DNA of 64,000 nucleotides from Kaistia dalseonensis (GTDB lineage Bacteria > Pseudomonadota > Alphaproteobacteria > Rhizobiales > Kaistiaceae). Shown in pieces: positions 8,982 through 15,747 of the stretch (position 1 is its first letter; each line of letters begins with the position of its first letter). Under the pieces are notes generated by a model. It ran no database searches. It was not told the DNA's origin and worked only from the letters and a program-made list of their open reading frames with translations. Location of the stretch: assembly GCF_030814715.1 (NCBI RefSeq), contig NZ_JAUSVO010000005.1, forward strand, positions 1 through 64,000. The letters are read 5' to 3'. Both the position numbers and the translations under genes were made by a program.

Positions 8982-9428
8982 GATCGTCGGCCTCTTCGTC
9001 GAGGAGCCTCACGGTGGCCTCCTCGAGCGTCTTGATGACGGAGAGCGGCTCGCCGAGGAAATCACCCGGCGAGCAGTGATAGACCCGCGCTAGTCGGCAG
9101 CACCGCCTGATCGGGTCGGGGCCCCAGGAATGAAAAAACCGGACAGCATCCACGCGCAGGCGTTCCAGTCGCTGCCCGTCAGCTTCTCGATCGTGGACGC
9201 GGGAACGTCGCCAAGCATGGACATCATGCGTGCCATTTTCGGCTCGTCGAACGTCACTTCAGGCGGATCGTAGGCAAAATTGAGCTTCACCGGATTGCCA
9301 CAGCGCGCGATGTCGAGCCCGCTCGGCTCTCGGAACACGAGTTCGGAGATCTGCTCGCCATGCGCAGGAATTGCACGCGAGAGTGGCACCCGGATCTTGT
9401 TATCCGATGGCTTAGGTGTTTGGGTCAC
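8974..9428 (-). CDS. Tail assembly chaperone, -1 frameshift fusion product (gpGT-like)
   Basis: If ribosomes slip -1 at T_TTT_TTC (9138 to 9132), reading continues past the zero-frame stop. After FF the new frame reads HSWGPDPIRRCC, then VYHCSPGDFLGEPLSVIKTL and ends EEADDRD at a TGA at 8976-8974. This makes about 151 residues. The extension ends three to seven bases inside the tape-measure start region. A zero-frame product plus a rarer frameshifted product is a conserved feature of tail chaperones in long-tailed phages; slippage here is inferred from sequence only. Confidence 0.75.
9090..9428 (-). CDS. Tail assembly chaperone (gpG / Mu gp41-like), zero-frame product
   Basis: The most plausible start is a GTG at 9428 (VTQTPKPSDNKIRVPLSRAI), giving 112 residues; further upstream in-frame sequence lies antisense to the plus-strand gene at 9458. 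Family features are LSRAIPAHGEQISELVFREP, PVKLNFAYDPPEVTFDE and DWNACAWMLSGFF near the end. It is located between tube and tape measure genes, where tailed phages encode their chaperone. A slippery heptamer at 9132-9138 in the last third allows a longer -1 product. Confidence 0.85.
   Translation of the reverse strand: MTQTPKPSDNKIRVPLSRAIPAHGEQISELVFREPSGLDIARCGNPVKLNFAYDPPEVTFDEPKMARMMSMLGDVPASTIEKLTGSDWNACAWMLSGFFIPGAPTRSGGAAD
9132..9138 (-). promoter_or_regulatory. Programmed -1 frameshift slippery heptamer
   Basis: On the minus strand the codons read GGT TTT TTC, so the heptamer T_TTT_TTC is in the correct X_XXY_YYZ phase for tandem tRNA slippage. A GC-rich stretch (GGGGCCCC) follows about eight bases downstream and could form a stimulatory structure. 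Confidence 0.75.
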
Positions 9429-9457
9429 AGCGAGTGGTTCCAGTGATCGGGGGAAGA

Positions 9458-9790
9458 ATGCTGAAGTATTTTCTGGCGGCGGCCATTTCGGTGGCTGGGA
9501 TCGCTGCAGCCCACGGCCAGTCGATTCCTCTCGGTCGGGAAGGTGCCAAGGGGGTGATCGTCTGGAAGGACAATGACTCCTACAGCGAGGCGATGACGCT
9601 GATCCGCGCGGGAGTGCACAGGACGAACCCACAGATGTTGAACAGGCTTGTCTCATGCTACGTCCCGAAGGGGACTGCGGCTGTCGTGGTCGATGGGGGC
9701 TGGCTATCCAGTACGGTCCTGATCATTGCAGGCGCGTCTGAGGGGTGCCGCGGAATAGTACCTAACGAGGAGTTGCCAAAACAGCCTTAG
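9458..9790 (+). CDS. Small secreted protein, antisense gene in late operon (moron candidate)
   Basis: This is the only convincing plus-strand gene in the prophage. It has a good ribosome binding site (GGGGGAAGA directly before ATG at 9458) and encodes 110 residues. It starts with a clear signal peptide (MLKYFLAAAISVAGIAAAHG), giving a predicted mature periplasmic protein with two cysteines (VSCYVPKG and EGCRG) that could form a disulfide. The C-terminal half, KGTAAVVVDGGWLSSTVLII and GCRGIVPNEEL, has an SH3-like beta pattern that I associate with small alphaproteobacterial secreted proteins. It sits between the tube and chaperone genes, transcribed against them, with its stop overlapping the tube gene's stop. 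Function unknown; lysogenic conversion or superinfection exclusion is inferred. Confidence 0.75.
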   Translation: MLKYFLAAAISVAGIAAAHGQSIPLGREGAKGVIVWKDNDSYSEAMTLIRAGVHRTNPQMLNRLVSCYVPKGTAAVVVDGGWLSSTVLIIAGASEGCRGIVPNEELPKQP

Positions 9791-10152
9791 GGCGTCAGCT
9801 CATGGCACTCCAGGCCTTCCCAGGTCACGGCGACCTGGCCGTCGGCCGTGTTGATCTCATGGGCAGATTTCGTCCAGGCGCCGCGCAGCACGTAGACGTG
9901 GCCCGATGCGAGCTCGGCCGTAACGGTCGCGTCCGTGATCGCATCCAGCTCCTCGAGGGACAGCTCGGGCACCATCGAGATATCGCCGCTGATCGACGGG
10001 ACGCGCGGCATCTCCTTGTAGCCGTGAACGCGGTCCTGGCCAGCAAGGCCCTCGCGTTCGGTGGGAGACGGGCTGACCGTAAAATTGCCGCGGAGCGGAT
10101 ACTGCGTCCCGTTCGCCTTCACATAGGCGATGCCGGCGATGCGCTTGCCCAT
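9787..10152 (-). CDS. Phage tail tube protein, Mu gpM-like
   Basis: A 121-residue tail tube subunit. The start MGKRIAGIAYVKANGTQYPL, the central GYKEMPRVPSISGDISMVPE and the C-terminal VYVLRGAWTKSAHEINTADG match the Mu gpM tail tube family in length and pattern. A GGAGG-like site precedes the ATG at 10152. It follows the sheath gene by 35 bases, the usual order in contractile tails. Confidence 0.92.
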   Translation of the reverse strand: MGKRIAGIAYVKANGTQYPLRGNFTVSPSPTEREGLAGQDRVHGYKEMPRVPSISGDISMVPELSLEELDAITDATVTAELASGHVYVLRGAWTKSAHEINTADGQVAVTWEGLECHELTP

Positions 10153-10187
10153 GGGGGCCTCCTATTGATTTGAGATGGCCGGGGCGA

Positions 10188-11705
10188 TCAGGCGGTCGTC
10201 TCGGACGCATTCGCCGCGAACTGCAGGCGGAACTGCGCCAGGACCGCGAACATCCGCAGCTGGTTCACGAGATCGGGGTCGTAGAGAATGTTGAGGCGAT
10301 CGGGATTGCCGCTGTCGCGCTCAACGATGAGCCCAGTCTTGAAGGCGGCGAGGTTCTCGACGAGCCCGTCATATTCGTCCGCGGCATACTGCGCGACCAG
10401 CTCCGCCCTGATCGTGTTCGGCGTGACGATGGCCTGTCCGGGACCGAACCTGGTTCCATTGTTGGCCAGCTTGTGACGGCCGTATTTGGAAGTGATGACC
10501 TGCTTCTGGTTCCGGAAGAGACGCGCCAGCGTTGCCAGCGTCGTGACCAGGCCATAGGCCGTGTCGGTCACGCCGTAGGCGTTGGTCTGGTAGGTGGTCT
10601 GCTCGCGCACGATCTGGACGGTCCCATCGGCGCGCACGTCCTGCACGGCGAAGCCGGACATGGTCAGCGTGTTGCGCTCGGAGGCACGGAAGCGCGATCC
10701 CTTCGGGGCGCCGGCGACGCCATAGAGCGGGAGCGTCTGCAGCGGCCGGGCCGGATCATTGAGCAGCGAACGAGCAGCCTGCGCAGTGTACGCTGCCGCG
10801 ACCTCCCAGATCGGCGTCGGCATGTCGGGCTCGATCTCGAGGATCGACGTTACTCCGGAATTGCGGCCGGCACCGAACGCGATCAGGCTCGAATAGGTGC
10901 CGCGATAGGCGCTGAAGACATGGCCATAGAGCTGGCGCAACCAGCCCCAGCGGCCGGCGTCGCCGAAGCCGAACTCCGCCTCGATGGCATTGAGGCTCGT
11001 GCTGTCGTTCCATGGGAACGAAACATATTCATAGGGATCATCGCCCAGGCCGGCGATGGCATTGCCCAGCAAGGGCGTGCCCGTGCCGCCCGTCATCTGG
11101 ACGATGGCGACGCCCACGCCGCCCGGGAGCGCCTGACCGGCGGAAACGCCGCCGAGGTTGACAGCAAGCCGAATGTCGTTGCCCGTCAGCCCCTTCCAGC
11201 GCGCGGTCGTGGTCACGACGCCGGCGGCGGCCGCGGCGGTGACAGGCAGCGTAGCACTGCCGTTGATCGCTGCCGCGAGGGCCGTGGCGATCGCTGTCGC
11301 CGTGTCGCCGCTGGCGACTGCGATCTCGACGAGCTGACCGGCGATATAGACGCTGAGCGTGCCGGCGGCAGTCGCGGGACCGGTAACCGTGAAGCTGCCC
11401 GCCGCCACGACGCCGGCGGCCGGCTCTGCCACGGGAATGCACCAGATCTCTGAAGCCTGATCGTTCTTCAGAAACGCGGCGACGCTGCGCTCGAGCATCG
11501 AGCCGATGCCGAAAAGCGCCTGAGCCTGGTTGAGCGATCCGACCGGAACGGGGACGTCCAGCGTCGCGGAGCCGGAGGCCAGCTTATGGCCCCAGATCAG
11601 TGCCGGCTGGTCCAGCACATTCTGCCCGGCCTTCGACGGATCGACCTCGGCATAATAAAGGGGGAGGCGCCAGTTGGCAGGGATCTGGTTGAACGAAATC
11701 GACAT
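10188..11705 (-). CDS. Phage tail sheath protein, Mu gpL-like
   Basis: A 505-residue contractile sheath protein. It begins MSISFNQIPANWRLPLYYAE, a hallmark of Mu gpL. An Ala/Gly/Thr-rich insert domain occupies residues about 105-200, and the conserved sheath core follows: EYVSFPWNDSTSLNAIEAEF, GTYSSLIAFGAGRNS, LPLYGVAGAPKGSRFRASER and the C-terminal RTELV-like segment NTIRAELVAQYAADEY. The final domain wraps the tube in known sheath structures. Sheath contraction drives DNA injection. Confidence 0.95.
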   Translation of the reverse strand: MSISFNQIPANWRLPLYYAEVDPSKAGQNVLDQPALIWGHKLASGSATLDVPVPVGSLNQAQALFGIGSMLERSVAAFLKNDQASEIWCIPVAEPAAGVVAAGSFTVTGPATAAGTLSVYIAGQLVEIAVASGDTATAIATALAAAINGSATLPVTAAAAAGVVTTTARWKGLTGNDIRLAVNLGGVSAGQALPGGVGVAIVQMTGGTGTPLLGNAIAGLGDDPYEYVSFPWNDSTSLNAIEAEFGFGDAGRWGWLRQLYGHVFSAYRGTYSSLIAFGAGRNSGVTSILEIEPDMPTPIWEVAAAYTAQAARSLLNDPARPLQTLPLYGVAGAPKGSRFRASERNTLTMSGFAVQDVRADGTVQIVREQTTYQTNAYGVTDTAYGLVTTLATLARLFRNQKQVITSKYGRHKLANNGTRFGPGQAIVTPNTIRAELVAQYAADEYDGLVENLAAFKTGLIVERDSGNPDRLNILYDPDLVNQLRMFAVLAQFRLQFAANASETTA

Positions 11706-11741
11706 GGGCGCGCTCCGATCGAGGCGAATTGGTTGCGGGGG

Positions 11742-11912
11742 TTAGGCCTTGGACTTGGAGGCCTTGGCGGGGGCTTCGACCGCTTCGCCAGCGCGAATCC
11801 GTCGCTGCCAGAAGACGTCGAGCGGATCGACCTCGATGCCGTCGACCGGGTCGACGAGCTGTCCGGTCGGGCCATAGAGCGGCGCAGCCGGATCGGCTGG
11901 GATGAGCTTCAT
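11742..11912 (-). CDS. DUF2635 small phage protein (Mu gp38-like)
   Basis: A 56-residue protein from ATG at 11912 to TAA at 11742, starting MKLIPADPAAPLYGPTGQLV. The pattern DPVDGIEVDP, then FWQRRIRAGEAVE, matches the DUF2635 family found directly upstream of the sheath gene in Mu-like phages. The C-terminus is Lys/Ala-rich. It overlaps nothing and sits between the neck protein and sheath. Its function is not known; a tail assembly role is inferred from position. Confidence 0.8.
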   Translation of the reverse strand: MKLIPADPAAPLYGPTGQLVDPVDGIEVDPLDVFWQRRIRAGEAVEAPAKASKSKA

Positions 11913-11923
11913 GATGCTGGTCC

Positions 11924-12460
11924 TCAGGATTGGGGCAGGTTGAGTTCGGCGTTGATGTCGCCGGGGGTGTCGCCCGTGCGAATTCGCCCTGTCGCGAACC
12001 GGTCCGGAACGCGCGGCTCCCAGTCGCTGCTATAGTTGATCGTGAAGATCATTCGCGCCTCCGCCATCAGGAGCCGCTTGTTCTCGTCGTGAAGCTTGTA
12101 GTTGCGATCGATCTGCGGGACGCTGTCGATGAGCTCGAGCCAGGACGGATCGGTCAGCAAGGTCTCCAGGACCTCGTTGGCCGCATCGTCGAGCTCAAGC
12201 TCCAGCTCTTCCGGATCGTTCGCCTTGACCAGGCAGGAGACGACCAGCCGAACCGAATGGACGAATGACGGCGCGCCTGCATTGGCGTCGCCGTCGGTCG
12301 TCATGGATACCCCGCCGAAATAGACGAGGGCGCAAGGCACCTCGCTGTCTTGCGTCGGCAGGATGAAGCTCTTGCGGACGCGCGCAGGAGAGCCATAGCG
12401 GGAAAGTGCTTCGAGACGTCGGGCCGTCTCGTCGCGGATCTCGATCTCGAAGCTCGGCAT
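11924..12460 (-). CDS. Probable neck/tail terminator protein
   Basis: A 178-residue protein starting MPSFEIEIRDETARRLEALS, with SFVHSVRLVVSCLVKANDPE, ELELELDDAANEVLETLLTD and NYKLHDENKRLLMAEARMIF. The alternating beta strands and the DDAANEVLETLL helix resemble tail terminator or minor tail proteins (lambda gpU, Mu gp37 type) that sit between head and sheath genes. The assignment rests mainly on gene order and size. Its ATG shares a base with the end of the joiner gene. Confidence 0.55.
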   Translation of the reverse strand: MPSFEIEIRDETARRLEALSRYGSPARVRKSFILPTQDSEVPCALVYFGGVSMTTDGDANAGAPSFVHSVRLVVSCLVKANDPEELELELDDAANEVLETLLTDPSWLELIDSVPQIDRNYKLHDENKRLLMAEARMIFTINYSSDWEPRVPDRFATGRIRTGDTPGDINAELNLPQS

Positions 12461-12804
12461 CAGGGATCGATCTCGGCGAGGATCAGTTTCACGTCGCCCT
12501 CGCCGTCTGGCTTCACATCGGCGACAAGGAAAAGCCGGCTGACATTCGGAATGACAGTCAACCCATCGACATCGATGTAGACGCGGTCATCCTGCTGCGG
12601 CACGCGGGCGAACTCGGATCGGCGAATACCGATGGTCGGGCTCGCGGTGGAGAAGCTCCCATCCTCGAGCTGGATGTCGGTGTGCGGCTCGCGATAGTCG
12701 CCGCGGCCGCCATAGGGCGCGGCCCCACTCTTGGGCACGACGATGATCGGCCGCGCGAAGGCATCCATCGCGGGGCCGAGTATCAGGCGATCGAAATCGA
12801 TCAC
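12460..12804 (-). CDS. Head-tail attachment protein, lambda gpFII-like
   Basis: Starting at a GTG at 12804 (VIDFDRLILGPAMDAFARPI), the product is 114 residues, close to gpFII of lambda. It shares the FDRL...A start, a middle SPTIGIRRSEFARVPQQDDR (gpFII has a similar strand followed by a basic turn) and an end with VDGLTVIPNVSRLFLVADVK. It begins five bases after the decoration gene stop; an ATG at 12768 is an alternative. The gpFII-like fold connects the portal/gpW ring to the tail. Confidence 0.65.
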   Translation of the reverse strand: MIDFDRLILGPAMDAFARPIIVVPKSGAAPYGGRGDYREPHTDIQLEDGSFSTASPTIGIRRSEFARVPQQDDRVYIDVDGLTVIPNVSRLFLVADVKPDGEGDVKLILAEIDP

Positions 12805-12809
12805 GGTCG

Positions 12810-13136
12810 TCAGACGTTGAGGCGGAAGCGACCGACGGCGGACGGGTTCGCTGCCGCCTCGGTCGCGTAGCCGACCAGCGTATTGCCGGCCGACGTCTTG
12901 TTGACGACCTTGTTCGCCGCATCCCAATAGACCGCATCGCCCACCGCAATGGCGAGTGCGCTCGTCTTGGGAAGTTCGTAGACGCCGGACGTCTTGAAGG
13001 GGACGTTGACGCCCTCGACGGCGGTGATGGTGGCGACGCCGATCAGCGAGCCGATGACATAGAGCAGGCCGGAAACGGTTCCGCCTGCCGGCGCCGGCGC
13101 CGTCACCGTGTCGCCCGACTGGATGTAGTTCTTCAT
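12810..13136 (-). CDS. DUF2190 capsid decoration protein
   Basis: A 108-residue protein from ATG at 13136: MKNYIQSGDTVTAPAPAGGT, then SGLLYVIGSLIGVAT and GVYELPKTSALAIAVGDAVY, ending VGRFRLNV. This is the typical DUF2190 pattern, a family of capsid-decorating or capsid-stabilising proteins always next to the major capsid gene in such phages. AGGACC-like purines upstream give a ribosome site. A longer in-frame upstream extension is antisense to nothing but overlaps the capsid gene in another frame and is discarded. Confidence 0.9.
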   Translation of the reverse strand: MKNYIQSGDTVTAPAPAGGTVSGLLYVIGSLIGVATITAVEGVNVPFKTSGVYELPKTSALAIAVGDAVYWDAANKVVNKTSAGNTLVGYATEAAANPSAVGRFRLNV

Positions 13137-13156
13137 GGGGTCCTCGCGTTGGATAA

Positions 13157-13184
13157 GAAAAAGGCGGCCGATGGCCGCCCTTTT
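13157..13184 (-). terminator. Hairpin plus U-run between capsid and decoration genes
   Basis: GGCGGCC-GAT-GGCCGCC (13163-13179) forms a seven-pair stem with a three-base loop. On the minus strand it is followed by TTTTTC, the shape of an intrinsic terminator. On the plus strand it is followed by TTTTC as well, so it may act in both directions. It lies inside the late operon, after the capsid stop and before the decoration start. Confidence 0.75.
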
Positions 13185-13204
13185 CGGTTCATGCCGAGCT
13201 GGTG

Positions 13205-15421
13205 TTACTGGCCGGCGTTCTTGTAGAGGCCGCGCCAGTGCAGGGCCTTCACGCCCGCATCCATGCGAACCTTGAACTCCGAACCATCGACGCCCCAGCC
13301 GTCGCGCTGGTCCAGGAACGGTTCCTCGACGCCGTCGAGATAGGTGACCTCGATGGTGTCCACCTGGGCCGGATCGGCCGCGAGGTGCCAGGCCGTGCCG
13401 GTCAGGCGGCTGTCGCTGACCGGGGTTGCGATGTTGCGCACGGCATTCGGCGTGCCGGCGGCATCGCCGGGAGTCTTCTCGGCGCCGATGACGGTCAGGG
13501 CGAGATCGAGCAGCTCCGGCGGCAGCAGGATGAACTTCGGCCGGACACCGATGGCCGTGCCTACGCCGGCCTCGTCCTTCTGCCGCGCCATGGCCGCGCG
13601 TGCGGCGCCCAGGCTGGTGACGCTGATCACGCCAGCAGCCGCGGCAAGGTTGCCGTGGCTCGCATGATAAAGCGCCACACCATCCTGCATCGTCGGGTTG
13701 GAATTGACGATCGCGTAGACCAGGTTGCCGATCGTGCGCTTGGCCGCGCGTCCCATCTTGCGCGGGACGCGGTCGAAGAAGCCGAGATCGTCGTTCACGA
13801 TCGCCTGGCGCGTGATGGAGAACATCTTGCCGTAGGTGGCGACCTGAACCGTGGTGCCGGTGTCGCCGATCGTCGCGTATTTGTATTCGGCCCCCTCCTC
13901 CACCTTGTCGAGCGACGGGAACAGGCCGAGATCCACGCGGGAGATCGGGCGGAAGTCCGACGCACGGCCCTTGCTGGTCCATTCGCCGAAGGTCTCGTCG
14001 ACCTCCTCATAGCCCGTCATCATCGAACGATAGGCGGCCGTCGCGAGGACGCTGCCGAAATCCGAGGTCGAATGGTAGCCGGGACCGGCATTGCGCGCCG
14101 TGAAGGCCGTGCCAACCATGGACATGCGGTCCATGGAGCCGCTCTTGATGTTGCGAATATCGAGCGACGAGCGTGCGAGCTCATAGAGGGTCAGGCCACT
14201 GAACTCGTTGCGTTCGCCGCCCTTCAGGCCGGCGCGCGCCAGCAGGCCCTTGGTCGCGCCCTCCGCCCACTTCTCGACCTCGTCGGCCGAGATGCGGATC
14301 TGTCCGCGGTGCGGCACGGGATCGGTATCGGCGGCGGCCTGCACCTCGGTCCACTTCGCGATGACGCGCTGACCGGCTTCCTCGACACTCACGCCCGCGG
14401 CAATGAGCTCGTCGGCGAACTCGGCAGACAGCTTCGCGGCGCGAACGGACGAGTGAATCGACTGGACGCGCTGGCGCTCGGCCGTCACCGCAGCGGCGCG
14501 GACATTGGCGACCGAGGCCGGGTCGCTGCTCTCCGCAACCTTGGTCGTGATCCGGGTCTGCGCGTCCTCGATAGAGAGACCGGCGTCGACTAGTTCGTCG
14601 GCGAATTCCAGCGGAAGCTTGGCATTACGGACGGCGGCGAAGATCTTCGTGACGCGCGTGCGTTCGGCCGCGGCGATTTCACCCGCGGCCTTGTCGTTCA
14701 GAGGCATCGTTTCATTCCTCGGGGATTGAGCGGGCAGTGCCGCGGGAGAGGGTTCGAGTTTCGCCCGGACGTCGAGTGGCGCATTGAGACGCGCCAGATC
14801 GTCCCGCCCGAGCTTTGCGCAGGCGGCGATGGCCAGCGGCTTGTCGACACCGGTCGCGAAACCCTTCGCCACGGCATCCTCTGCCGAGAAGTAGGTTTCC
14901 GCGGCCATGAGGGCCTCGATTTCGGCAGCATCCAGTCCGGTCTTGCCGGCATAGATCGAGACCATCATCCCCTTGAGGCGATCAATCTCGTCAGCCGCGC
15001 TCCGCAGTTCATCCGATCCGCCATAGGCTGCGACATAGGGATCGTGGATCATCAGACTGGCGTTCTCCGCCATGACGATCGTATCGCCAGCCATCGCTAT
15101 GACCGACGCGATGGACGCGGCCAGGGCGTCGATATGCACCTCGATCGGCTTGCCGCTCATGCGAAGCGCATTGTAGATCGCGAACCCTTCGATCACGGAG
15201 CCGCCCGGCGAGTTCAGCCGAACCACGATGGTCTCTTGGGCGTCGAGCTCGATCAGAGACGCCATGACGTCGATGGCGCGAATGGTGTCGGAATAGTCCC
15301 ACGGGTCGACGATGCCGTAGAGGATCAGCTCGCCATTGAGCACCAGCGAACGCGTGCCTTCCATCTGGGCGCGCGGCGAGGAACGGCGCCCCCTCTTTCT
15401 TGCGGCAGGCGAGGTCGACAT
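13205..15421 (-). CDS. Fused ClpP-type prohead protease and major capsid protein
   Basis: A 738-residue fusion. From the ATG at 15421, residues about 20-205 are an S49/ClpP-like prohead protease: VRLNSPGGSVIEGFAIYNAL, then IDALAASIASVIAMAGD (nucleophile Ser in the ASIAS segment) and LMIHDPYVAAYG (His). Residues about 240-345 form two similar helical units (see findings). The C-terminal part (YHSTSDFGSVLATAAYRSMM, WTSKGRASDFRPISRVDLGL, FSITRQAIVNDDLGFFDRVP) is a Mu gpT-like HK97-fold major capsid protein. Fusing protease, scaffold-like linker and capsid in one gene is known in some alphaproteobacterial phages. The upstream in-frame codons before 15421 overlap the preceding gene and are discarded. 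Confidence 0.93.
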   Translation of the reverse strand: MSTSPAARKRGRRSSPRAQMEGTRSLVLNGELILYGIVDPWDYSDTIRAIDVMASLIELDAQETIVVRLNSPGGSVIEGFAIYNALRMSGKPIEVHIDALAASIASVIAMAGDTIVMAENASLMIHDPYVAAYGGSDELRSAADEIDRLKGMMVSIYAGKTGLDAAEIEALMAAETYFSAEDAVAKGFATGVDKPLAIAACAKLGRDDLARLNAPLDVRAKLEPSPAALPAQSPRNETMPLNDKAAGEIAAAERTRVTKIFAAVRNAKLPLEFADELVDAGLSIEDAQTRITTKVAESSDPASVANVRAAAVTAERQRVQSIHSSVRAAKLSAEFADELIAAGVSVEEAGQRVIAKWTEVQAAADTDPVPHRGQIRISADEVEKWAEGATKGLLARAGLKGGERNEFSGLTLYELARSSLDIRNIKSGSMDRMSMVGTAFTARNAGPGYHSTSDFGSVLATAAYRSMMTGYEEVDETFGEWTSKGRASDFRPISRVDLGLFPSLDKVEEGAEYKYATIGDTGTTVQVATYGKMFSITRQAIVNDDLGFFDRVPRKMGRAAKRTIGNLVYAIVNSNPTMQDGVALYHASHGNLAAAAGVISVTSLGAARAAMARQKDEAGVGTAIGVRPKFILLPPELLDLALTVIGAEKTPGDAAGTPNAVRNIATPVSDSRLTGTAWHLAADPAQVDTIEVTYLDGVEEPFLDQRDGWGVDGSEFKVRMDAGVKALHWRGLYKNAGQ

Positions 15422-15432
15422 TGGGGATCCTC

Positions 15433-15747
15433 TCAATTCTTGAAACCAGCAGGGCCGAGCGCAAAGGCATCGAACCGGATGGCGCGACGCTTGCCGCCGC
15501 GACTGATGAAGGCTGACCGTGGAAGCCGCCGCGCGGCGCCACGGCCCCATTTGCGGTCGAAGTCCGGGATGGAAACGGCGCCGCGCTCGAACCTGAACGA
15601 ACTGGCCGTGGGTGCCGGATGCCAGCCGCGAACGATCTGTCCGCGCTCCCAGTGCGGGTTGAGCCGAATGATCCGCTCAGCTACAGCCGCGCCGATCCCC
15701 CGGCTGGCAATGCCGATCAGGAGCGCCGCCTCGTGCTCCGGTGTCAT
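15433..15747 (-). CDS. Conserved phage head protein of unknown function
   Basis: A 104-residue protein starting MTPEHEAALLIGIASRGIGA. The middle contains AAVAERIIRLNPHWERGQIV and the C-terminal 50 residues are basic (DRKWGRGAARRLPRSAFISR). Its ATG overlaps the TGA of the portal gene (ATGA) and it ends 11 bases before the protease-capsid start, so it is part of the head operon. I do not recognise a family; a small head-completion or DNA-associated role is possible from basicity only. Confidence 0.6.
   Translation of the reverse strand: MTPEHEAALLIGIASRGIGAAVAERIIRLNPHWERGQIVRGWHPAPTASSFRFERGAVSIPDFDRKWGRGAARRLPRSAFISRGGKRRAIRFDAFALGPAGFKN

Noticed and set aside
10170-11453. 427-codon plus-strand frame antisense to the tail sheath gene
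   Set aside because: Shadow of a conserved sheath protein; no ribosome site or motifs.
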